Assembly (NCBI GenBank): GCA_030442035.1
Contig: JAUJEA010000001.1
Location: 899,559-963,558 of the forward strand
Reading direction: 5' to 3'
Length of the DNA stretch: 64,000 nucleotides
Origin: Splendidivirga corallicola
Lineage (GTDB): Bacteria > Bacteroidota > Bacteroidia > Cytophagales > Cyclobacteriaceae
Shown here: positions 51,756-59,342 of the stretch, piece by piece
Numbering within the stretch: position 1 is the stretch's first letter
Layout of the letters: every line of letters starts with the position of its first letter
Made by a program: the position numbers and the translations under genes
The notes under the pieces: generated by a model
The model's database searches: none
The model's input: only the letters and a program-made list of their open reading frames with translations
Told to the model about the DNA's origin: nothing

Positions 51756-53873
51756 ATGAAGGCACTATTGAAATACACAACCACAGCCTATTTGATCACT
51801 GCTTTTGGGTGGTGTTTTGCCCAGCATTCAATGCAACCTATCAATCTTGGTAACGGTGTAAACTCGGAATATGAAGAGATAAGCCCCGTACTTTCACCTG
51901 ATGGGCAAACACTATATTTCGTGCGTATGAATCACCCTGAAAATAAATATAAGAAAAAAGGAAGTCAGGATATCTGGTATTCGGAACTTGATGCCTATGG
52001 TAACTGGAGCAAAGCAGAGAGAATGCCTGATCATATTAACAATTCAAAATATAATGCCATACATTGGATCAGTCAGGACGGCGATAGAATATTGGTTCAG
52101 GGTGTTTATTCCAAGAAAGGCACAGATTGGAAAAAAAGAGGTTTTTCGATCTCAAATAAAAATCAAAATGGATGGGGCAAACCAGTCCCGCTTAAAATTC
52201 CCGGATTCGACAACATGAATGATGGCGCATTTAGCGGGGCATTTTTGAGTAATGATGAACAAGCCATAGTACTGTGTTTCAACAAGGTCATGGGTGCCAG
52301 GAACGGAGATTTATTTGTCACACTTCAAAGAAAGGGGCAAAAGTACTTGCGACCCGTTAAAATCAAAGCGCTGAGCACAAAATACGACGAACAGGCACCT
52401 TATCTTTCTGATGATCAAAAGCGACTTTATTTTTCCAGTAACAGAGATGGAAATTACGATATTTATATGAGCGAACGCCAGAGTGATGGATGGAAGGAAT
52501 GGTCAGAACCAGTTAAAGTAGAGTTTGGTGTTAATAGTGATGAGTGGGAGTCTTATTTCAAATTGATCAATGAAGGTAAATCAGCCTATTTCTGCTCCAC
52601 TAATAACTCGCTTGGAAATTCTGATATTTTCATGGTCGAGCTTGATGAAGAAAAGAAAGAACTTCCTCGCAATATAATTGTAAAAGGAAAAGTAATCGAT
52701 GGCACTACGAATGAACCGTTGCTTGGATCATCTCAGATGAAAATTTTTGCAAATGGCAATCCTTTACCTGATGATGCGGTAGACCTCAGTGAGGCCTCGT
52801 TTATCTATGCCCCAAAAACCCAGGATGATGTCATATTTACTGCAACGTCGGAAACATATACCATTGATACCTTAGAGGTAAATCTGAGTCATCAGAATAA
52901 TGACACGTTGAACATTCAATTGATAGCCAGATCGGAGCAGATCGTACAAACACCTCCGGTTCAAAAAGTTGACAAGGAAGTTTCGGCAAGCAAACCATTC
53001 ATAATAAAAGGCAATATCTACGACAAAGCATCCGGAGAGCTGTTGGGTTCCAATGACAATCCATTTGTTACACTGAATGGAGTGGTACCGGAAAATATCT
53101 CCTACAATACAGGCTATTACAATTTTGAAGTTGAAAAGCTCTATGAGTCTACCTTAAAGGCATCAGCTCCCGGTTATTCAGCTGTTTCAGTAACCATTGC
53201 TCCCTCAGATTCAAATGTAATAATCCAGGATTTCTATCTGGAAAAGGAAGATTCCTACATTTATGTTTATGGAAGAATACTAGACAAAGAAACTGAGCGC
53301 CCTGTGACCAGTCTTGAAGGTTTGAGTATCACCATTGATGGTGAGAGCCTGGAAGGAACGGATATCAATCAAATCGACAAGACTTATAGAGTAAGAGTTA
53401 AGAGCGGAAAGATTTATGCCATCAATGCCAATCTGAGTAATTACTTTGGGATAAGCGAGAATATTGATCTGAATAGTACGCCTAATCATGAGTTGCAAAA
53501 GGATCTATACCTGGCTCCAATCAAAACAGGGCAAACTGTAACACTTAATAATATACTTTTTGAAACAGGCAGTGCCAGGCTCAAGGATGAGTCCATTCCG
53601 GAACTAAGAAGAGTAGCGGATTTCTTTATAGAAAATTCTTCAATGGTCATTGAGATCTCAGGCCATACTGATGATGTAGGCAGCGAAACATATAACCAAA
53701 AGCTTTCGGAACAAAGAGCTAAATCCGTTGCAAAATACATTGTTCTCAAAGGTTTGCCTGTAGAAAGGGTTGAGTTTAAAGGGTATGGAGAGTCTAATCC
53801 CGTGGCCAGTAACAGAACCTCATCTGGCAGGGAGCAAAACAGGCGGGTGGAGTTTAGAATACTGGAGGATTAA
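51756..53873 (+). CDS. OmpA family protein with PD40 propeller and peptidoglycan-binding domain
   Basis: A 705-residue envelope protein. After a signal peptide, residues ~25-300 hold PD40-type WD-like repeats ('YEEISPVLSPDGQTLYFVRM', 'DEQAPYLSDDQKRLYFSSNR'). Then come two or three carboxypeptidase-regulatory-like Ig domains (~305-580), and at the end an OmpA-like peptidoglycan-binding domain (~590-705) with 'NNILFETGSARLKDESI', 'EISGHTDDVGSETYN', 'LSEQRAKSVAKYIV' and 'NRRVEFRIL'. The order resembles PorE-like proteins of the type IX secretion system, which anchor the outer membrane machinery to peptidoglycan. A PorE role is possible but not shown. It is the last gene of the envelope operon. 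Confidence 0.88.
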   Translation: MKALLKYTTTAYLITAFGWCFAQHSMQPINLGNGVNSEYEEISPVLSPDGQTLYFVRMNHPENKYKKKGSQDIWYSELDAYGNWSKAERMPDHINNSKYNAIHWISQDGDRILVQGVYSKKGTDWKKRGFSISNKNQNGWGKPVPLKIPGFDNMNDGAFSGAFLSNDEQAIVLCFNKVMGARNGDLFVTLQRKGQKYLRPVKIKALSTKYDEQAPYLSDDQKRLYFSSNRDGNYDIYMSERQSDGWKEWSEPVKVEFGVNSDEWESYFKLINEGKSAYFCSTNNSLGNSDIFMVELDEEKKELPRNIIVKGKVIDGTTNEPLLGSSQMKIFANGNPLPDDAVDLSEASFIYAPKTQDDVIFTATSETYTIDTLEVNLSHQNNDTLNIQLIARSEQIVQTPPVQKVDKEVSASKPFIIKGNIYDKASGELLGSNDNPFVTLNGVVPENISYNTGYYNFEVEKLYESTLKASAPGYSAVSVTIAPSDSNVIIQDFYLEKEDSYIYVYGRILDKETERPVTSLEGLSITIDGESLEGTDINQIDKTYRVRVKSGKIYAINANLSNYFGISENIDLNSTPNHELQKDLYLAPIKTGQTVTLNNILFETGSARLKDESIPELRRVADFFIENSSMVIEISGHTDDVGSETYNQKLSEQRAKSVAKYIVLKGLPVERVEFKGYGESNPVASNRTSSGREQNRRVEFRILED

Positions 53874-53999
53874 TGATGAATTTGGAATTTTGAATGAATA
53901 CCAATTGAACTAAGCACTCAGAGGTCAGATTTCAGGTATCAGGCAGCGGTCAGCAATACTGAAAGCTGCTAAAACTTCTGTTATATTAACCAACCAGTT

Positions 54000-54023
54000 G
54001 TTTCAGGTCTTCTGACCTGAAAC
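54000..54023. repeat. Perfect hairpin repeat, possible REP-like element
   Basis: GTTTCAGGTC and GACCTGAAAC pair perfectly around a TTCT loop. Further partial words of the same sequence occur within 100 bases on either side (TTTCAGGT at ~53929; GTCTCAGGCCTGA at ~54041). It may be one copy of a repeat family. Confidence 0.55.
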
Positions 54024-54243
54024 CAATAATGTGTGGTAAGGTCTCAGGCCTGATCGTTGGGTTGCTAACTTCACACTGAGAAAAATCAGTTCCTGTCCTA
54101 TTAACCTTCTTATCATTTTCTTGAAGTCAAAATCTTATAATCTCAAGGCCAAGTCCCTGGATTCTATGCCAGCTTCCAAACCTTAAGGCTTAGGCAATCG
54201 ACACAATTGTTTGCAAAGCTGATGTGATATTTTACGCTAATAA

Positions 54244-54276
54244 AATTTTGAAATTAAGTTTTGATAGTTAACTTTG
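54244..54276 (+). promoter_or_regulatory. Bacteroidota promoter upstream of the winged-helix operon
   Basis: The -7 box TAACTTTG (54269-54276) matches TAnnTTTG exactly, and a TTG at 54248-54250 lies 18 bases upstream as the -33 element. The 54271-54287 operator dyad covers the -7 box. Confidence 0.6.
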
Positions 54277-54292
54277 TACTTCAAAGTACTTT
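54271..54292. promoter_or_regulatory. Candidate winged-helix operator 1
   Basis: ACTTTG-TACTT-CAAAGT then ACTTT: a dyad of two 6-base arms around 5 bases. It agrees at 21 of 22 positions with 55301-55322, which lies before the next transcription unit. It sits 5 bp from the ATG at 54297 and overlaps the -7 box, as expected for a repressor site. Confidence 0.65.
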
Positions 54293-54296
54293 TAAT

Positions 54297-54929
54297 ATGA
54301 AAGAAAATCAAGACTATCTAAACGATATTTCAGAGATTCGGTCGATGATGGAGCGCTCATCTCGCTTTATTTCTTTGAGTGGTCTTTCGGGTGTTTTTGC
54401 TGGCATTTATGCGTTAATTGGTGCTCATATTGCCAATGATATCATGAATCCTGTTAACTATGACATAACAGAAAAATTAAAAACCCTCACCACCAGCAAT
54501 TTAAAGCTGCTTATGCTAGATGTTACGATTGTACTGGTATTGGCGATTGCTACAGGGATTTTTTTTACTGTCAGGAGGGCAAAAAAGGCTAATCAGAAGA
54601 TTTGGGATAGGACCGTTCAAAGGTTATTGATCAACTTATTCATTCCGCTGGCTGCTGGCGGTCTCTTTTGTCTAACCATGATTTTCAGAGGGGTGATTGG
54701 TTTCGTAGCTCCCGCTACGTTGATTTTCTATGGTCTTGCACTCATCAATGCAAGCCGCTACACAGTATCTGATATCAGGTCTCTGGGTCTTGCAGAAATT
54801 GCTTTAGGTCTTATCGCAGCTTCATTCCCAGGGTACGGACTTATCTTTTGGGCCATTGGTTTCGGCATTTTACATATTCTGTATGGCGCCATTATGTATT
54901 TTAAATATGAAAGAATAAGCGCAACCTAA
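54297..54929 (+). CDS. Membrane protein of unknown function, four to six helices
   Basis: A 210-residue integral membrane protein. The frame starts at TTG 54261, but that would run through the promoter and operator, so ATG 54297 (MKENQDYLNDISEIRSMMER) is chosen. A short soluble N-terminal helix precedes hydrophobic segments near ~23-45, 73-97, 115-137, 140-160 and 175-205. Similar proteins occur next to winged-helix regulators in Bacteroidota, but no function is known to me. It precedes the regulator gene by 56 bp and shares its promoter, so it may sense or relay a signal to the regulator. Confidence 0.65.
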   Translation: MKENQDYLNDISEIRSMMERSSRFISLSGLSGVFAGIYALIGAHIANDIMNPVNYDITEKLKTLTTSNLKLLMLDVTIVLVLAIATGIFFTVRRAKKANQKIWDRTVQRLLINLFIPLAAGGLFCLTMIFRGVIGFVAPATLIFYGLALINASRYTVSDIRSLGLAEIALGLIAASFPGYGLIFWAIGFGILHILYGAIMYFKYERISAT

Positions 54930-54985
54930 AGCAACTTATCCAAGCAATATGTTATTAAGTTTAAGTCAAAAAAAAACGAGGGGTA

Positions 54986-55285
54986 TTGAAAAATTTTCTA
55001 GACAAATTCAATAAAGCATTTGAAAGCAGAATCAGGCTTGGTATCATGTCGGCACTGATTGTTAATGATTATGTTGATTTCAATACACTTAAAGACCTTC
55101 TTTCAGCAACGGATGGCAATTTAGCCAGCCATTTAAAAACATTAGAGAAACTAAATTTTGTAGAAATGAAAAAAGAGTTTATCGGACGAAAACCCAATAC
55201 GCAATATAAAGCCACAGAGATTGGTAAGGAGGCTTTTCAAGGACATTTAAATGCCTTGGAGAACCTAATCAAAAACAACAAATAA
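54986..55285 (+). CDS. Small winged-helix transcriptional regulator
   Basis: A 99-residue DNA-binding protein with a winged helix-turn-helix of the HTH_34 / MarR-ArsR-like type: 'KAFESRIRLGIMSALIVNDY', 'DFNTLKDLLSATDGNLASHL' (recognition helix), 'KTLEKLNFVEMKKEFIGRKP' and the wing 'NTQYKATEIGKEAFQGHL'. The start is TTG at 54986, unusual but supported by a GAGGGG Shine-Dalgarno 3-8 bases upstream; the next Met is residue 21 and would remove helix 1. It probably dimerises and binds the ACTTTG-N5-CAAAGT sites at 54271 and 55301, so would regulate itself and the membrane gene cluster. There is no ligand domain. Confidence 0.85.
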   Translation: MKNFLDKFNKAFESRIRLGIMSALIVNDYVDFNTLKDLLSATDGNLASHLKTLEKLNFVEMKKEFIGRKPNTQYKATEIGKEAFQGHLNALENLIKNNK

Positions 55286-55300
55286 TTTTTTTGCCATTTT

Positions 55301-55322
55301 ACTTTGTAATTCAAAGTACTTT
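55301..55322. promoter_or_regulatory. Candidate winged-helix operator 2
   Basis: ACTTTG-TAATT-CAAAGT then ACTTT, 21 of 22 positions identical to operator 1. It lies 16 bp after the regulator's stop and 16 bp before the DUF4173 ATG. A TTACTTTG box (one mismatch to TAnnTTTG) overlaps its first arm. Confidence 0.65.
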
Positions 55323-55337
55323 CCAACTATTAATGTC

Positions 55338-56777
55338 ATGAAAAAAAACGATATCATCATCATTTGTATTACCATTCTCTACAGTGTTTTGTTCTTTGGA
55401 GAATCAGCCGGTATAAACTTTCTATTCTTTAATCTGGTCATAATAGGAACCTTGCGTTCTCTTCATCCCAAAGTAGCGCTCAGCTCAACCATAGTTTTAG
55501 CCATGGTTGGATCACTCTTATCATCCATAAATATTGTTTGGCACAATACACATTTGTCTGTAGTGATGAATGTGATTTCCATTGTGTTCCTTGGGGGTGT
55601 CTTTTTTAATCAACAAAACTCTTTTTTTGTTGCGGGGATTAACAGCTTCTACTCCTTTTTTACTTCTCTCATTATAAACATTAGCAAAAAACTTTTCACC
55701 TCTAATAATTCCCAACCCAATAAATCATCAGCTTCGGAAAAATCCTATAAAAACATCTTAATATTTTTGATTCCTGTTTCCATCACCATCCTTTTCATTT
55801 CTCTATATGCCAGTGCCAATCCTGCTTTCGCCCATTTAATTCAATATATTGATCTTAGTTTCATAAGCTGGGAACGGATCCGCTTCACATTAGGTGGAGC
55901 CTTTCTTGTCTTTAGCTTTTTCCGACAGGTTCAAATCTCTTCTTTAACAGCACTGGATCTAAACACCTCCAATTTTCTATTAAGGTCAGCAGCAACTAAA
56001 AGAAAAATTCCCAATTTAATTTCCCTGAAACATGAATATAAAACCGGTTGGATTTTACTCTTAATGCTTAACATAGTTTTATTGATATTCAATGGCACTG
56101 ATTTATTTCATCTGACAGTTGGAAAGTTACCCGAAGGAGTAAGCTATTCAAGTTATGTTCATCAGGGTGTCAATACTTTAATTATTTCAATCATTCTTGC
56201 GATAGCCATTATCCTGTATTATTTCCGAGGCAGTATCAACTTCTATAAAAAAAACAAATTGTTAAAACAGCTGGGGAATGTTTGGCTTATGCAAAACCTG
56301 GTACTCGTTGCGACTATCGCCATAAAAAACTCCTTGTACATTTCAACTTTTGGACTAACACAAAAACGGATTGGGGTCTATGTTTATTTGATTTTGACCG
56401 TGGCTGGCTTGATCACAACTTTCATAAAAATATCCAGAACAAAAAACAACTGGTTTTTAATAAGGATCAATACAATAGTTTTCTACATAGTTTTTATTCT
56501 GGGCACTTTCTTTCATTGGAACAGCATCATCACAAGGTATAATCTTCAATATGGTCCGCAACCCGATATTGAATACCTTATAAGCATTTCAGACAATAAT
56601 CTTTACAACCTTCTAACAATTAATCAGCCAGACATTGTCCTAACAGACCGGCAAAACGTGCTGCTTCAAAAAAAGAAAACGGAATTCCTGAGAAAGGGAA
56701 AAGCACAAAGTTTCCTCTCATGGAATCACAATGATTGGCAAACTAAGCAAACTATCGAAAGCCATGTTGAATTTTAA
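55338..56777 (+). CDS. DUF4173 family multi-pass membrane protein
   Basis: A 479-residue inner membrane protein with ~11-12 transmembrane helices and a C-terminal soluble tail of ~80 residues rich in Asn, Gln and Lys. The central part around 'SLYASANPAFAHLIQYIDLS' followed by 'GGAFLVFSFFRQ', and later 'LPEGVSYSSYVHQGVNTLII', is characteristic of DUF4173/DUF4153-type proteins. Function is not known. The gene starts 16 bp after the candidate operator of the winged-helix regulator and its stop overlaps the next start by one base (56777), so it leads the downstream membrane operon. Confidence 0.8.
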   Translation: MKKNDIIIICITILYSVLFFGESAGINFLFFNLVIIGTLRSLHPKVALSSTIVLAMVGSLLSSINIVWHNTHLSVVMNVISIVFLGGVFFNQQNSFFVAGINSFYSFFTSLIINISKKLFTSNNSQPNKSSASEKSYKNILIFLIPVSITILFISLYASANPAFAHLIQYIDLSFISWERIRFTLGGAFLVFSFFRQVQISSLTALDLNTSNFLLRSAATKRKIPNLISLKHEYKTGWILLLMLNIVLLIFNGTDLFHLTVGKLPEGVSYSSYVHQGVNTLIISIILAIAIILYYFRGSINFYKKNKLLKQLGNVWLMQNLVLVATIAIKNSLYISTFGLTQKRIGVYVYLILTVAGLITTFIKISRTKNNWFLIRINTIVFYIVFILGTFFHWNSIITRYNLQYGPQPDIEYLISISDNNLYNLLTINQPDIVLTDRQNVLLQKKKTEFLRKGKAQSFLSWNHNDWQTKQTIESHVEF

Positions 56778-57214
56778 TGCTTAAACCTATCATGATCAAC
56801 ATAATTTATATTAGTCTTCGATTAGGGCCTGTTGCCATGGTCTATTTTTTAACAGGCCTCTTGTTCGTTGACCCATTAGAATTAAATCACTTAGTAAAGG
56901 ACATTATTCCCATCTTTTTCCTTGGATCAATCATCTGCACTTGCATCAGTTTCTTTGCTTCTTTAGTCACTTATCTTCCGATTATACAATTGGAGGAAGG
57001 CAAGGCCAAAAATGAACTGATACTTTTTAAGAAGTATCTTCCATTTTTCGTCCTTATCATGACCTGCCTCCCAATCACATTCCTCTCACTTAATTGGGAA
57101 AATTTAAGAAGCCATATTTTAGTCATCCCAATATTCTCAAGTGCTTACCTAACAGCCATAACCGGATGGTTTTGGCACACCAAAAGAATTGTTAAGAATA
57201 ATATTCATCGTTAA
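56777..57214 (+). CDS. Four-helix membrane protein of unknown function
   Basis: A 145-residue integral membrane protein with about four hydrophobic helices (~8-28, 40-65, 90-107, 113-133), separated by short charged loops (EEGKAKNELILFKKY). I do not recognise a family. It overlaps the DUF4173 stop codon by one base and is followed 17 bp later by DUF1361, so it is part of the same transcription unit. A basic C-terminal tail (HTKRIVKNNIHR) faces the cytosol by the positive-inside rule. Confidence 0.65.
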   Translation: MLKPIMINIIYISLRLGPVAMVYFLTGLLFVDPLELNHLVKDIIPIFFLGSIICTCISFFASLVTYLPIIQLEEGKAKNELILFKKYLPFFVLIMTCLPITFLSLNWENLRSHILVIPIFSSAYLTAITGWFWHTKRIVKNNIHR

Positions 57215-57231
57215 ATCAAAATATAATAACC

Positions 57232-57912
57232 ATGATTCTATCAAAAACATATATACGAAGTTTTGGCCCTATTTTATCACTACTCCTGGCTTCATCCTTC
57301 TGTTGCATATTGGTTACCATGAGGCTGATTAAAACTGGTAATGTTTCATACATCTTTCTTTTATGGAATCTATTTCTTGCCTGGGTTCCAGTGTTCTTTG
57401 CTTACTTATTAAAGGTACAGGTCACAAAAGGGTCACAACGGATAAATCTCTGGAGGTACTTCATACTTCTGGGTTTATGGCTAATATTCTTTCCCAACGC
57501 TCCTTATATCATTACCGATTTTGTACATCTCAATGATCAACCCTATGTAAAGGAATGGTTTGATCTCTTGCTTACTTTTTCTTTCGCGTTTACAGGTCTG
57601 GCAACAGGTATTATTTCCATGCACTGGGCTCACACCGCAGTTAAGAAAAAATTCAATGGCCAAATAGGTTGGCTGTTCATTGGCGTTTGTTCGGTTTTAT
57701 CAGGCTATGGCATTTATCTGGGCAGGGTATTGCGTTGGAATAGCTGGGATCTTGTTACCAATCCTTTAAATATTTGGAAGGACATTTTTATTCAAGCATC
57801 CACACCATTGGCTCAGTATATGACGCTTGGTTTCGGTGGTCTTATCTTTTGTGTTTACCTGGTTTTCACCAGTTTCACTTATCTCAATCAAAAGAGTTAT
57901 GTCAATCGTTAA
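57232..57912 (+). CDS. DUF1361 family membrane protein
   Basis: A 226-residue membrane protein with six to seven helices. The motifs 'FLLWNLFLAWVPVFFAYLL', 'LIFFPNAPYIITDFVHLND', 'YGIYLGRVLRWNSWDLVTNP' mark DUF1361. The conserved polar residues (Asn/Asp in FPNAPYIITD; Arg/Asn in GRxxRWNSWD) lie near the membrane face and suggest a ligand or catalytic site, but no activity is known for the family. It overlaps the diacylglycerol kinase gene by 14 bases. Confidence 0.88.
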   Translation: MILSKTYIRSFGPILSLLLASSFCCILVTMRLIKTGNVSYIFLLWNLFLAWVPVFFAYLLKVQVTKGSQRINLWRYFILLGLWLIFFPNAPYIITDFVHLNDQPYVKEWFDLLLTFSFAFTGLATGIISMHWAHTAVKKKFNGQIGWLFIGVCSVLSGYGIYLGRVLRWNSWDLVTNPLNIWKDIFIQASTPLAQYMTLGFGGLIFCVYLVFTSFTYLNQKSYVNR

Positions 57913-58270
57913 AAAAAGTATTCTTAAATGTTTACAAAGTTTCAGATTTGCTCTTCGAGGAATCATTTACGCCATCCGACAGGAAAACAACTTCATTTAT
58001 CACCTCCTGGCAACTTTTACAATAACCTGCCTGGGAATCTATCTGGAATTTTCACGTATGGAATGGCTGATCGTTGTGATCTGCATTACTACAGTGTACG
58101 CTGCTGAAATATTTAATACGGCTATCGAAAAGCTTGTTGATATGGTTTCTCCCAATCATAGAAGAAGTGCCGGCATTGTCAAAGACCTTTCTGCCGGAGC
58201 AGTATTGGTTGCATCACTCGGAGCATTGATTTGTGGTCTCATTATTCTTTCTAATCATTTTTCATCTTAA
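57899..58270 (+). CDS. Diacylglycerol/undecaprenol kinase family protein
   Basis: A small membrane kinase of 123 residues. The ORF can be extended to 57827, inside DUF1361, but ATG 57899 (MSIVKKSILKCLQSFRFALR) is the natural start. Family motifs are 'GIIYAIRQENNFIYHL', 'VYAAEIFNTAIEKLVDMV' (catalytic Glu and Asn-Thr-Ala-Ile-Glu) and 'IVKDLSAGAVLVAS' (Asp-Lys variant), with three transmembrane helices. It phosphorylates diacylglycerol or undecaprenol; in Gram-positive homologues the substrate is undecaprenol. The 14-base overlap with DUF1361 indicates coupling and a lipid or cell-envelope role for the operon. Confidence 0.92.
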   Translation: MSIVKKSILKCLQSFRFALRGIIYAIRQENNFIYHLLATFTITCLGIYLEFSRMEWLIVVICITTVYAAEIFNTAIEKLVDMVSPNHRRSAGIVKDLSAGAVLVASLGALICGLIILSNHFSS

Positions 58271-58281
58271 ACAAATAAATT

Positions 58282-59022
58282 ATGAATTTCGAATATTGGT
58301 TTTATTACTTTCAACAAAATCAAAATCACTTTGCCCATATAGATTTTGACGTAGAACCTTCTTTAACCAACCATGAAAAATGTTTGGTAACCTCCTCAAT
58401 TCAACAGTTCCAAAAAGGTGAAAATTCGGAAGGTAAACATCTATATAACTATGCCAAGGCATATGGTGATCACTTCTATTTACAGGCAATTAAACTTTTT
58501 ATCAAGGAGGAGCAGGATCATGCTAAAGTCTTGGGAAAATGGATGCATCTGGAAGGTATTCCTAAAATCAAAGGTCACTGGGTAGATGGAGCCTTTCGTA
58601 AAATCAGGAATTTATTTGGTCTGGAGCTCTCCATTACGGTTTTGGTTACTGCGGAGATTATCGCTGCGGTGTATTACAAAGCGCTTAAGCTGGCTACTGG
58701 CTCTTCACTGCTCAAATCGCTATGTGATCAAATTTTGATAGATGAAGATAAACATTTGGAATTCCAGGCCCACACCATGGCTATTCTGAACCGGGAACAA
58801 AACTATGCCTCAATATTCACCAAAAGATTGTTGCACAAAATGTTCATGGCCGCCACAATAATGCTTGTTTGGTTCTATCATGGATCTATTTTAAAAGCAG
58901 GCGGATATAATTTTTTAAAATATTGGAAAGATGTTTTCCAGGTATTCAATACTGTAGACACCCTTATATGGAATAAACTTAAAAAATCGATGGAAAAAGC
59001 TACTCATAAAGCAGCTGCTTAA
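58282..59022 (+). CDS. Ferritin-like domain protein
   Basis: A 246-residue protein with a four-helix ferritin-like fold. Candidate metal ligands are visible in 'IKLFIKEEQDHAKVLGKWMH' (Glu, Glu, His), 'VTAEIIAAVYYKAL' (Glu) and 'LIDEDKHLEFQAHT' (Glu/Asp, His, Glu), the ExxH-type pairs of di-iron proteins. A C-terminal extension includes a hydrophobic helix (MFMAATIMLVWFYHG) that could attach to the membrane. It is 11 bp after the kinase gene, the last member of the run that begins at 55338. An oxidase or hydroxylase-type role acting on a lipid is possible, but unproven. Confidence 0.82.
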   Translation: MNFEYWFYYFQQNQNHFAHIDFDVEPSLTNHEKCLVTSSIQQFQKGENSEGKHLYNYAKAYGDHFYLQAIKLFIKEEQDHAKVLGKWMHLEGIPKIKGHWVDGAFRKIRNLFGLELSITVLVTAEIIAAVYYKALKLATGSSLLKSLCDQILIDEDKHLEFQAHTMAILNREQNYASIFTKRLLHKMFMAATIMLVWFYHGSILKAGGYNFLKYWKDVFQVFNTVDTLIWNKLKKSMEKATHKAAA

Positions 59023-59342
59023 ATCACATAACATAGAAGATGCGTATTAAATGAGCCCTTGATCATTTTAAAGAAATTGTGCAGCTATGATTTCAATCAA
59101 GGGCCGTTTATACGCAAAAAATAACTTTTAGTCAGAGAATCTTACCGGATTGGAAAATATTTATTTTTAGTTATCAGTATTTCTATCATTTATTCGTTAA
59201 TTCATAGATTTGATGATGTCTTCAGAGCCATCCGGATCTATTGAAAAGTTTTTCAATGAACAAACGATACCGACATTGCTGATGTACCCTTATGGCACCA
59301 GGCAAATAGGTTCAAAAGCAAAGCGAATATTGCCTACTTGAT
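59023..59342. other. Intergenic region with long imperfect hairpin
   Basis: About 320 bases. The inverted repeat at 59041-59116 is the only structure seen. The remainder shows neither gene nor clear promoter. Confidence 0.4.
59041..59116. repeat. Long imperfect inverted repeat after the ferritin-like gene
   Basis: Segments TGCGTAT (59041), AAA (59049) and GCCCTTGAT (59055) pair in order with ATCAAGGGC (59096), TTT (59107) and ATACGCA (59110), giving 19 pairs interrupted by small bulges. On the plus strand the stem is followed by A's rather than T's, so it is not a standard terminator. Confidence 0.55.

Larger units (their letters stand above)
53874..54296. other. Intergenic region with hairpin repeat and promoter
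   Basis: About 420 bases. GTTTCAGGTC-TTCT-GACCTGAAAC (54000-54023) is a perfect 10-bp hairpin, and the same words (CAGGTC, TCAGGC) recur around it, as in dispersed intergenic repeats. The end holds the promoter and operator of the gene at 54297. Confidence 0.55.
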
